The position numbers were made by a program, and so were the translations under genes. This document shows, one piece after another, positions 33,729 to 42,411 of a stretch of DNA of 42,411 nt. The notes beneath the pieces are model-generated. The model was not told where the DNA came from. It saw nothing but the letters and a program-made list of their open reading frames with translations, and ran no database searches. Source of the DNA: Parasitella parasitica (Eukaryota > Mucoromycota > Mucoromycetes > Mucorales > Mucoraceae); the NCBI GenBank assembly GCA_025201805.1, contig MU619321.1, positions 105,633-148,043 of the forward strand, given 5' to 3'. Each line of letters starts with the position of its first letter. The stretch's first letter is position 1.

Positions 33729-34799
33729 TGCTGTTGCTGCTGCTGCTGCTGGGTGAGCTGAGAAGCATCGTTGGAAAACGAAGTTGGCGTGGATTGACTA
33801 TAATGCATATACGGCTTCTATATATTTTCAAGTTAATATGTAGCGCAACAATCAATATTTTATGTATATTACAGTTTCCTCGTCATAGTTCTCCTCTTCT
33901 TTACCAAGGATATTGGCGAGTAATTCAGAATCACCCAGAGATAATGGCTGCTGATTACTGCTCGTAGTGCTGCTTGTCTCATAATCTTCTTCCCGCATTG
34001 AAACCAAAGGCGAGCCTCCGCGGTTATTCCAAAATCCCATGGGAGGATTTAAATAGTCTGCTCGTCCCATACTTGAAGCTCTTGGCCTTTGTTGTCTCTT
34101 GAAGCCTTCTAGAGCGGTCGGAATTATACAAGGCTGTTCTTCCTCATACTGAGCAGTTGCATTTACAGAGTACGATCTATTTCTATTGCTGCCTGACAAG
34201 AGCGATCTACTAGGCATAAGAAACTCGGGTGGTGTCTGTTGATGAAATAGGCCCATCATTGGCTCCTTTTTTTGCTCTTCTTCGTCCAGGCCAAGCGAAC
34301 GCATGGTACGAGCAATAGAGAAATCGTTGTCGTTCTGGATGAGTTGCTCAGAAGAGGGAGAAAGAGGTCCATCCCGGCTGTTGAGCCAATAGCTGTCAAC
34401 CGGTGGCAAATTAAGTGAGCCTGACCGATGGCGTCCTGCTTCAATCGTTGTCAACAAGAGAGCCGCAGGTGGACTGGGCGTAGAGTTGTTAGGTGTTGGC
34501 ATATCTGGGTGAATAAACGAAGGCATTGTGCCTGCACGAGGACGTCTTACAACAGGTGTGTCTGTAGTAGAGTACGATGTCGAGTAGCTAGGGAATGTTA
34601 GATACTGTTGCTGTTGCGACTGAGATGACGGTTGATGCATCATATGATGATGACGATGATGATCATTTTCCAAAATCATATCGAGGTCTCTATGCTTACG
34701 TTGTTAGCATCTGTCCAAGATAGTACTCGCATTTGAAACAAACCTAGTTGATGATGATGAATAAACAGACCCCGACATTTGTCTTAAAGGGCTTGTCAT
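31671..34799 (-). CDS. RRM-RRM-PUF mRNA-binding protein (Jsn1/Puf1-like)
   Basis: Six exons (34744-34799, 33873-34689, 33361-33817, 32811-33296, 32569-32754, 31671-32521) join in phase to 950 aa. The N-terminal 330 residues are disordered (His-, Ser-, Gln-rich). A 28-Gln tract follows (33668-33751). Then come RRM1 (SLWVGNIDNTITIDLLTQVF ... ECGFVNFFQIEDA, about 350-425), RRM2 (WLGNIPGNTTP ... NCGFINFESV, about 443-515) and, from about 640, Pumilio repeats (GNTVVQRLFEKC, GTWATQKIID, GNYAVQCCLRLG, GSQIIYKLVN). RRM plus PUF in one protein is the Jsn1/Puf1-Puf2 arrangement of fungi, which binds 3' UTRs of mRNAs, many for membrane or mitochondrial proteins. The first intron has a GTTTGT donor. Confidence 0.92.
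33668..33751 (-). repeat. CAG/CAA repeat encoding 28 Gln
   Basis: 84 bp read as 28 glutamine codons (mostly CAG, with CAA at both ends) just before RRM1. The pure CAG core (near 33683-33723) is likely to vary in length between strains. Confidence 0.95.
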
Positions 34800-35422
34800 T
34801 GTTATGCTTGCTTTGATGAAAATGAAAAAAAGAAAGAAAGAAATGGTCCAAGAGGAAAAAGGAGAGCCTTATTTATATGATGAAGGGGCCAACAAGAATA
34901 CGAAAAAGAAAAGCGGAGAAAACTGAATTTGAGGGAGGGAACTGTGAGCTCTGTTACACCATTCAGACAAATTAGCATCCCAATTTAAATTCGATTGTAT
35001 TAGTAGAGTGATTAGCAGGCTTTTTCTTTATGTTTATGAAATAGGAGTTTTTCTCGAATTTCCTTGTGGTTCGGTTTAAATTAGAATGGAGAAAAAGTTT
35101 ATTGTAGCCAAAGAATTCGAAGCCGTATTTATTCCGGGAAGACATCTGCAAAAGCTGGTTTCAGCGAAATGAAAGCTAATCAAAAAGTAAAGGCAATTTC
35201 ATTGTGCTACTGCCAGCATAATAGAATGTTGGTGTTTTGGGATGGAAAATCCTTGAAAGATCGTCTACTAGACAAAAAACCCATAACAAACAATGGTGAT
35301 GATGATTGGGGAGATATTGAGCTGGCTAATTCAAGATCCTTCGTTTTCTTCGTATAAACCACTGTCATGGCTGGCTATCTGCTATACCCTTTTCTTTTTT
35401 TTTTTTTCTCATTTTTGATAAA
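34800..35422. promoter_or_regulatory. Divergent promoter between PUF and PHO13-like genes
   Basis: 623 bp. A T-rich block (35390-35420) precedes the phosphatase ATG. Within it two short frames (about 35085-35168 and 35169-35357; MEKKFIVAKEFEAVF..., then KDRLLDKKPITNNGDDDWGD) look protein-like. They match nothing I know and may be relics. Confidence 0.45.
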
Positions 35423-36641
35423 ATGCTCGATTACTTACAAACAAAAGCTGCGCGCGATGCTTTTATTAATCAATACGACAACTTTTTATTTGATTGTGAT
35501 GGTCTGTCATGCATGTCAATTATCTGGAGTAATAAATTTACATGGCTTTTCTATTCTAGGTGTCCTATGGGAAGGTACTCACATGTTTGATGGCGTTCCT
35601 GAAGCAATGAAATTGCTGCGCTCAAAAGGTATGTTTGCTATGCGCGTTGTATAGCTCGTTGACGAACAATTTTTAATAGGAAAGCGTGTATTCTTTGTCA
35701 CCAACAACAGTACAAAATCTCGTGAGTCTTTTCTACAAAAATTCAAGGACTTCAAGGTCAAAGCAACCAAGGTACGCGCCAAATGATAGCACAATATGCT
35801 ATATACTTACACACTTTTAGGAAGAAGTTTTCAGTTCAGCTTTTGCTACGGCATCATACCTTAAGCATGTCCTAAAGTTTCCCGAGGATAAAAAGGTCTA
35901 CGTTATTGGTATGGCTGGCATTAAGGATGAACTAGCTGCGGAAGGTATTCAGAGCTGTGGGGGTGGAGATGACACTGGCTTAACTGACAATGATGCTGTC
36001 CCTGATGACAAGGAAGTGGGCGCCGTTGTCATTGGTCTTGACACTCAAGTTAATTACAAGAAATATGCTAAGGCATTCACCTATCTAACTAGAAATAAAG
36101 GCTGCCATTTCATTGTCACTAATGAGGATTCCACTTATCCTCAGCACGGAGGGTTTTACCCTGGTAAGAATCGTGTTGATGAGCGCTAAATTATCTAACG
36201 AAATGCTTGCTGTAGGCGCTGGATCAATCGCAGCTCCTATAATCACTGCTCTTGGTAGACGCCCTGATGCTATTTTAGGTAAACCTGCTCAAAACATGTT
36301 GGAAGCCATTTTTGCCGAGTAAGTTCTTGGATTTATAATTTTAAATTAATGCAAAATTTCATATCAAAATATTAGATTCCACCTTGATCCCAAGAAAACT
36401 GTCATGATTGGTGATAGACTAAATACTGATATCGAGTTTGGTTTAAATGGTGGTCTTGACACATTGTGTGTGCTAACAGGTAAATAAGACTATGTGTTTG
36501 TGTTTGTGTGTGTGTGGCTCGTTTTCTCCAAACTAATGTATTCACATAGGTGTCACCACAAAAGATGAGTTATTGAGTCCTTCCAACAAGGTTAAATCTA
36601 CTTATTATATGGATAGTTTCGGTGATTTCTCTAAAAGCTAG
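35423..36641 (+). CDS. PHO13: PHO13-type HAD phosphatase (phosphoglycolate/4-nitrophenyl phosphatase)
   Basis: Seven exons (35423-35501, 35560-35628, 35680-35771, 35821-36163, 36216-36318, 36376-36479, 36550-36641) close in phase to 293 aa, a normal family length. HAD motifs: motif I DCDGVLW (nucleophile Asp24, acid/base Asp26; split by intron 1), motif [12 protein letters not shown], motif III Lys in [11 protein letters not shown], motif [15 protein letters not shown]. The C2 cap lies between motifs II and III ([28 protein letters not shown]). The family removes phosphate from toxic side products of glycolysis such as 2-phosphoglycolate and 4-phosphoerythronate, in the cytosol. The gene has high intron density and no oddities. 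Confidence 0.95.
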
Positions 36642-36818
36642 ACTTAACATATAATTAGATGACAATAAAATACAAACATATAAAACATCTCGGCTACCTT
36701 ACTATCAAAATCACAACAACATAATATAGATTTTTTTGGACCTCCGTTACGAGGTTATATAAAGGTTCTCTTTGTTTTGCCCCCCCTTTTCTTTCTTTTA
36801 TCTAATTTTCAAATAAAA

Positions 36819-37566
36819 ATGAGCACAGTATGTACTTAAAAAACCATCGTAGTGTAGTCTTATTAACTCTTCTACTCTATAGCCTAGTCAAGAACAACTC
36901 GATGGTATAGTATATTTATTGTATCCTTCTTGTTAATATTATTATATAAATAATAACAATAAAAAAAGAATGGAAGGAGGCCTTTTCTTTGTACGATAAG
37001 AAGGGAAACAGCACTGTGCCTTCTACCCACCTTGGTGATATCTTACGAGGTCTTGGTCAAACCCCTACTCAAGCTGAGGTTAACGAACTTGTCAAGGACA
37101 CTGCCAGAAGCAAGAAACTCCCAGAAAATCAAGGTAGGTTTACTTTTCGCCATATAAATACTACATTTCATGACTAAGATTATAAATAGAATATGATATT
37201 GATTTTGGTACCTTTTTGAGTCTTCTCACGCGACCTGAAGGTTTCAAGCCTGCAGGCTCCTCTCAAGAATTTATTCAAGGCTTTCAAGTTTTCGATAAGG
37301 AAGGCGATGGTTATATAAATGTTACCGAATTGCGTTATAGTAAGTCTTTTTGCTTTTGACTCCATCAAACTCATAATTTATCACTTAGTTTTGATGAACC
37401 TTGGTGAAAAATTGTCAGAAGAGGAAGTTAATGAACTTTTGAACGAGTGTAATGTCGAAAATGGCCGTATTGAATACGCTAGTAAGTTATCATTATAGGA
37501 GAAGGATGCAATTTATCAATTACTTTCAATATTCTAGACTTTGTTACAAAGATTTTGTCGGCCTAA
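36819..37566 (+). CDS. EF-hand protein: essential myosin light chain (Cdc4/Mlc1-like)
   Basis: Six exons (36819-36827, 36883-36904, 36969-37133, 37190-37339, 37389-37481, 37538-37566) join in phase to 155 aa; the first exon is only 9 nt. The protein reads WKEAFSLYDKKGNSTV with a worn first EF loop, DIDFGTFLSLL, then FDKEGDGYINVTELRYILMN (the only loop with near-complete ligands), GEKLSEEEVNELL and IEYANFVTKIL. One good loop out of four and the ELRYILMNLGE wording are typical of essential myosin light chains (Cdc4 in fission yeast, Mlc1 in budding yeast) rather than calmodulin. It would bind IQ motifs of myosins, such as the class V heavy chain 12 kb away, and serve cytokinesis and transport. 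Confidence 0.88.
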
Positions 37567-37880
37567 AGTTTTTCGTAAATTTTTCATACAATACAATCTA
37601 TACCGTTTTATTTACTAAATGTGTTTGTCTCTAAACAACCATTTTTCATCTCCATTTTTATAAAATGATTAACATGGTGTTTCCTATAACTTTCGCTGAC
37701 ATAAATATTCTAAAAGAAAAAAAAAAAAACTAATCAGGCACGGTTGCCTATAGCAACGAAATGCCCAACGAATTTTTTGGAATTCTCCAATGACAACTCG
37801 CCAACTTCATTTTTATTCTTCCTTTCTTTTTTTTTCTCTTTCTTCAAACATATAAATACTTTATACGCGTTAGGTTTAAC
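37567..37880. promoter_or_regulatory. Promoter of the p24 gene, with an X-box-like palindrome
   Basis: 314 bp. GTTGCCTATAGCAAC at 37743-37757 is a near-perfect inverted repeat fitting the RFX/Crt1 X-box (GTNRCC-N0-3-RGYAAC), about 125 bp before the ATG. ACGCGT lies at 37865-37870, just upstream of the ATG. A CT-rich leader (37810-37845) precedes it. Confidence 0.5.
37743..37757. promoter_or_regulatory. RFX-type X-box
   Basis: GTTGCC-TAT-AGCAAC matches the binding site of RFX-family factors (Crt1/Rfx1, Sak1 in fungi). It is placed as a proximal promoter element of the p24 gene. Occupancy is unknown. Confidence 0.5.
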
Positions 37881-38584
37881 ATGACAAAACACTCTTTATT
37901 TTGTTTACTTGTGTCTATTTTAATCACGTTCTTGTTCGGTCCTCAAGGCTCAGATGCAACAGCTTTAACATACAATATTGCAGCAAACGAGAATGCTTGC
38001 TTTTACATTTGGGCCGACAAACCTGGCAAAAAACTCGGTTTTTATTTTGCTGTAAGTGCTGTGCAGATTATTCAAAATACAATGTGCTCAATAGACCGTA
38101 GGTTCAACAAGGTGGCTCTTTCGATATTGACTATGATGTAAAAGGGCCTGATGGTGTATCCATTTTAAACGGAGAACACGAGCGTCAAGGTGATTTCGTA
38201 TTTACTGCCAATGCTGTAGGAGAGTATTCCTTTTGTTTTTCCAACGATATGTCGACATTTGCTGAAAAACTGGTTGACTTTGAGGTTACTGTCGAGAACG
38301 AAGTGCGTCCCAACTTTCAAAAAGATGCATCTGGAAAAGAACAACCTGCTACCCTTAGCGAAATGGAGGAATCATTGTTTCGTTTATCGGGATCATTGAC
38401 AAATATTGCTCGTACACAAAAGTATTTCCGTACAAGAGAGAATCGTAATTCTGCTACTGTCACTTCAACTGAAAGCAGAATATTTTGGTTTGCATTTATG
38501 GAAAGTCTTGCTATTATCTCTATGGCATGTTTGCAAGTGTTCGTTGTAAAGAACTTTTTCAATGTCAAGAAGGGTGGTGTCTAA
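37881..38584 (+). CDS. p24 family (Emp24/TMED) cargo receptor
   Basis: Two exons (37881-38051, 38102-38584) give 217 aa. A signal peptide (SLFCLLVSILITFLFG) is followed by the GOLD domain with the paired cysteines (ENACFYIWA and GEYSFCFSND), a membrane-proximal coiled coil (LSEMEESLFRLSGSLTNIARTQKYFRTRENRN) and one C-terminal membrane helix (IFWFAFMESLAIISMACLQVFVV). The cytosolic tail KNFFNVKKGGV keeps the FF COPII signal; KK is not at the canonical -3/-4 position, so COPI binding may be weak. p24 proteins form hetero-oligomers that load GPI-anchored and other cargo into ER-Golgi vesicles. It is closest in style to the gamma/Erp subfamilies, which I cannot settle. Confidence 0.93.
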
Positions 38585-38899
38585 ATAGGTAAAATAGTTG
38601 CGAACAACAATAAATTCGAAGTGTAATTACAGTGTTTAGTTTAAATTGAGAAGTTCTGATTTCCTGTCGCAATAAGTGAGATGAATAGGAGCCACTTTTC
38701 TATACGCCATAACTATTGCTTTGTAGACCACATAGTCCATGAGTTTTTCAAGTGTCATAAGCCTTATTAATAGATTGATACTACAGTTTGAATGTGGCAT
38801 GTCGGTCAATATATCGCAAATGAGCTTAGAAAACCGGGTTGTATTATATATGTTCTGTAAGTCGTCTATCGCTATAATTAACACTGAATTATAATAGAC
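38585..38899. other. Spacer after the p24 gene
   Basis: 315 bp of AT-rich sequence with 3' UTR of the p24 gene at its start. Nothing else was recognised. Confidence 0.5.
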
Positions 38900-39515
38900 G
38901 CGCTGATATTAAAACATCATTTGAAGCTAAAAAATTCGAGAAAACAAGCCAAGGTAAGGTCAAAATTACAGGTGACAAGCAGATCATGGATGGGCCCCTT
39001 CTTAAAATTACAGCCAACAAGGTCATGGTGGCCTCAACTTTGATCGTATTGCTGGACTTACAGGAGGTGATGCCACTAAACACAATGTAGTTACATTCCG
39101 TTGCGCGTATTACCAATTTAAGCCCGAATTTCGTATCTTGATTAAGTGCAACATCCATCCTGTGGATGTACACTTTACGCCTACTTTAGATGCTCGCCGT
39201 GGGCTCCAAACCATTGTAGGTCCTAGTGCATGTATAATCTTTTCTAGAGAAAGTTAACATCTCTTCGACTTCAAAATCAAGGACGTTTGGGGAAATATCA
39301 TGAACAGTGCATTCTGGGGTGTCATGGTTCAAGTTTTTGAAAAAGGCGGCATAGCTGCGAGCGATTTCATTATGGAAACAAACGTGATGGACGTTTTGAT
39401 ATTAAACGTGAGAAATGCTTCTAGTCCTGTCTGCACAACGTCGGTTGCAATTGGTTAAATGGTGGCTGATCGTGCTGAACAGAATTGGGGTTGGAAAGAT
39501 TAAGTTGAATAGAGT
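38900..39515 (+). pseudogene. Decayed coding remnant, family not recognised
   Basis: The plus strand holds protein-like stretches in shifting frames: FEAKKFEKTSQGKVKITGDK (about 38920-38980), then HGGLNFDRIAGLTGGD and VVTFRCAYYQFKPEFRI (about 39025-39140) followed by KCNIHPVDVHFTPTLDARRG to about 39220, then FDFKIKDVWGNIMNSAFWGV and MVQVFEKGGIAASDF (about 39265-39375), ending AEQNWGWKD at a TAA near 39500. No start codon and no single open frame link them, and stops and frame changes separate them. The composition resembles a secreted protein. It may be a dying gene or a gene fragment. Confidence 0.5.
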
Positions 39516-39666
39516 ATTTATTAAAATAAATCATTAGATTGATATATGAATTAAAATCTTTGGAGCTTTGAAATGAATTAGATAGTTAAAAGTTATGTGT
39601 ATGAGGCAAAAGGGAGAAATAAATATATACTATATATACAGAATGATGAAGTTACTATATGATGGG

Positions 39667-41616
39667 TTAAACAGGTGCTGTTGCAGAGTTTGGGTCTCGA
39701 GGTGAATTCGCATTGCTGTTACTACTACCGCTACCTTGTCGGCGTAATTTCTCCATGAACCCAATGACTCGGGCCATATCAAGGTCAGGCGGATCGCTTT
39801 CAATGGCTAGTGTCAGCGGCTTTATTAGCTTATCCACTCTTTCAATCGGCACACCACAGCTGGCTGCAATTAGGCGCCTATATTCCATTTCCTTTTCATT
39901 CGCTCTTGCTTTCTCCGCTGCTAATTCGGCTTGCAGTTTCTCGATCGTTTGGTTGCCTAACACTACCTGGTTTTGAAGCGCCTTGACTTTCTTTTCCAAT
40001 TTACGCTCTCTGAAAGACTTGTCACTGGTATCATCAGTGATATCTATGCTTTCTTGTTGCTCAATGCGTAAATCACCAATGGTATTTTCATCATAGGCTA
40101 CTTTGTCTTCCAGTTGATGTATCTTCTTTCTGGCTTCTGCTAATTGCATTGATACTGGTAACTCGAGTCGCCTATGAGCTTCTCTTAATTCGTACTTGAT
40201 CATGCCGATTTCTTTTTTAAGCTCATAGGCTTCTGCATCTCGTCTTTTAAGCTTATCTTTGTAATCTTCCTCAAGTTTATCAATCATGTATTGAAGAGCT
40301 GCATTGCATTCAGTCTAGTTTCTTTGATTTGTTTTTGTCGATAATTAAACAACTTACAGTTCATAATATCCTTTCCTTTCGGATTAGACTCATACTCTAT
40401 GGGCTCGAAATACACTTCTTTGTCTTCGTCTATTCCTGTCATCAAAGGATCCAGTGCTCCATGTTTGATTAGAATATCTACAATATCTTGGCATTCAACT
40501 CTGAGCGCAATTGCTAAAGCCGATTCATAATAGTGTGTATCTCGAATATTGAGGATATTCTTCAAAATACTTTTCCTGGGCACGCCTTTGACTAATCGCT
40601 TCATGTAATAAATGGCTGCATCTGTATAACCCTCCACTGCAGCTGTAAGAGCAATATGGTGCAAGATTGTTCTGCCACGTTGATCGGTTACAGGGATTGC
40701 ATCGATCATGATCTCTACAATTTCTGCAAAATTCTTGTTTTCATAGCAACATGTAATCATGGCTGCACGCATTAATGGTGTTTCGCCCTTGTAATTTACT
40801 CGGCAAACATTGGCGCCATGCTCAATCAACAAGGAAACAATATGTAATCTTCCCAATGCAGCAGCCCAATGAAGCGCTGTATGACCTTGCTCATCTATGA
40901 CTAGATCAATATTCATATCTTTGGTCAACAAAGCTGGTAACGATGGTGTTGCATTGGGATCGTCAGAAAGGAATAAATTCATCAGCAAGCTTCGGTGGTG
41001 CTCATAAAATGCATCGTCCGTCAAGACAGGTTCTGGTGAGACGCCCATAAGCCTCATTTTTTTCCGATTTTGTACGGATGATGATTGCTTTCTTTTATTG
41101 TTGCTTGTTGTGGTTGTTGCTGATGGTGGCGGCGGTAGTGACAGTGGCGTCATAGTTGGTGAAATAGATGCTCTAACTGTCTCTTTTTTAGCTTGTAACT
41201 GAGCCTCCTCTTTTGTTGGTATTTCTTCAGATGAAGAGAGTTGTGATGGATCAAAATTGAGTAAAGGCATCATTCGATCGAGAACTTCATATTTTTCAGC
41301 CAATTCTTTTCCTTTTTCAAAGGGTATCCTAGACAAGGTTCCAATTAGAGTGAAGACGTTAATGTCGCCGTTAGCCAGCTTACCATGTGCCCTGGTATTT
41401 GCCATAACCTCCTTGAACTTTTTCGTGCTCTCCTATTAGAACTTCTCTTTCTAAAATTTTGGATCGTCTGGTCTTTTCAAATCCTGCCACTTTTAAAATC
41501 TGTGTTGCATTCAAATAAGAATCTTCTCCTCGAACCATAGTGGCAATACCATGAATCATCATTTCATAAACTTGAACACCAGAGTATACTGCAGAGTACA
41601 CTTTCCCAGCTGACAT
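39667..41616 (-). CDS. MBF transcription factor subunit: APSES (KilA-N) domain, ankyrin repeats (Mbp1/Res-like)
   Basis: Three exons (41384-41616, 40358-41328, 39667-40298) join in phase to 611 aa. The APSES DNA-binding domain opens the protein ([48 protein letters not shown] then [13 protein letters not shown] across intron 1; residues 5-100). Ankyrin repeats follow ([47 protein letters not shown]), then a heptad coiled coil ([20 protein letters not shown] through [20 protein letters not shown]) used for pairing with a Swi6/Cdc10-type partner. MBF drives G1/S genes through ACGCGT boxes. Such a box sits in this gene's own promoter. Confidence 0.95.
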
Positions 41617-42411
41617 TTCAGTTATCGATTATACGCACAAAAAGAAAATGATGTGGTTTGCGAAATAAAAGCAGAAGAAATAGCAAAAAGGGGGGTTTAT
41701 TAATCAAGCAGTAGGAATTTAATTAGAACTTCGCGTGTTGTTTTCTTATTGAAGTTGAAATACCGTGAGAGAGAAGACACGCGTTGTTCTCCTAATTAAG
41801 AAATCGATTTCGACAAAGTGTCGTGTTTGAATTGCTATATTTATAAATCCTCATTTGCTCAATAAAGAAATTCAAAAGCTACTTTTTTACTACTATCAAA
41901 TGCACTGTAATAGGTTTAGGGTATTCCAATGATATTTGAGAGAGACATTTTCTCAATTTCTTATACACGCTCCACTTCCAACAACCAGTATTACCGTATA
42001 ATAGTGACAGCAGCTTGTTTTTTTTTTTTTGGTATTTTCTTTGAACAATGCAAGTAATTGAATGCTTCATCAGAGTTTTTATTTTCTCAAATTCATTTCG
42101 GGCAAATTGTTCATATGTTTGATTAACTAGGTTGATGAAGGCCGCTGACCATGCATGGGACTACATGCGATACCTAATGCTTTTTTTAAGATTTTGTTGT
42201 GCCTGTTGTATCCATAGAATACCATGGTTACCACTATTTCAACTCAGTTGTCATGGCAACCGTTCCTGATCGGATCTAAGGTTAAATGGCATCGATTATT
42301 CTATCTAGTAAATAGAAGTATTCAATAGAATGTCTTGTATAAGAAACCATCTATTTGGGTTCGTTTGACAAGAAGCGCCAAACCTTATTAAATCACAGCA
42401 TTTCCAGGACA
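41617..42411. promoter_or_regulatory. Upstream region of the MBF gene
   Basis: 795 bp to the end of the window. ACGCGT (MCB box) is at 41779-41784, about 165 bp before the ATG. An X-box-like GTTGTCATGGCAAC is at 42247-42260, close to the window end, and may belong to a neighbour outside. No reading frame with protein similarity was seen. Confidence 0.55.
41779..41784. promoter_or_regulatory. MCB box (ACGCGT) in the MBF gene promoter
   Basis: A palindromic ACGCGT, the MluI cell-cycle box bound by MBF. A single copy 163 bp before the start suggests autoregulation or G1/S timing (inference). Confidence 0.5.

Noticed and set aside
33397-33967. Ser-rich (minus) and Leu-rich (plus) frames
   Set aside because: They are the other readings of the CAG/CTG repeat in the PUF gene.
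1-42411. CRISPR arrays, bacterial operons, riboswitches
   Set aside because: No regularly spaced repeats and no prokaryotic gene layout; the window is intron-rich eukaryotic DNA.

Overview
The window is nuclear DNA of a filamentous fungus, most likely an early-diverging one of the Mucoromycota (Mucorales type: Mucor, Parasitella, Rhizopus and relatives). The evidence is the AT-rich spacers, the many short introns (about 47-150 bp, GT/AG with CTAAC-like branch points), the gene set (APSES/ankyrin MBF factor, RRM-PUF protein, class V myosin, a TFG-like PB1 protein) and a Fanzor-type insertion. The species cannot be named from the sequence alone. I joined exons by hand from reading frame, splice sites and protein similarity. 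Most models close in phase; the exceptions are marked.

Layout. 250-1671 (+) LRR protein. 1956-3603 (+) MOT1-type molybdate transporter, tail to tail with 3650-6138 (-) COG6. COG6 shares a 205-bp divergent promoter with 6344-13111 (+) separase. 13173-14459 (-) is a TFG-like PB1/coiled-coil/Q-P-rich protein. A poorly informative stretch follows, with a 68-A tract and a 20-N assembly gap. 15790-16107 (+) small basic protein; 17384-19291 (+) unknown coiled-coil protein with an overlapping uORF; 19488-20832 (-) WW-domain protein; 21183-25034 (-) class V myosin heavy chain that lacks the cargo-binding tail and carries a 2-nt frame break; 25561-25632 (-) tRNA-Pro(AGG).

25.6-30.4 kb is a gene-poor mobile-element island. 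It holds a 5'-truncated LINE (27110-28078) with a perfect 14-bp target-site duplication. Next to it is a 2.1-kb element (28248-30376) with 24-bp inverted repeats and a TAA duplication, carrying a degenerate Fanzor (eukaryotic TnpB-like, RNA-guided nuclease family) gene. This is the most interesting object in the window.

30656-31550 (+) pinin-like splicing protein, convergent with 31671-34799 (-) RRM-RRM-PUF mRNA-binding protein; 35423-36641 (+) PHO13-type HAD phosphatase; 36819-37566 (+) essential myosin light chain/Cdc4-like EF-hand protein; 37881-38584 (+) p24/Emp24 cargo receptor; 38900-39515 decayed coding remnant; 39667-41616 (-) MBF transcription factor (Mbp1/Res type) with an ACGCGT box in its own promoter.

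Themes that recur are the secretory pathway (COG6, TFG-like, p24), the actomyosin system (myosin V, light chain) and the cell cycle (separase, MBF). These are housekeeping genes placed near one another and I see no operon-like functional cluster. The accessory biology is in the transposon island.
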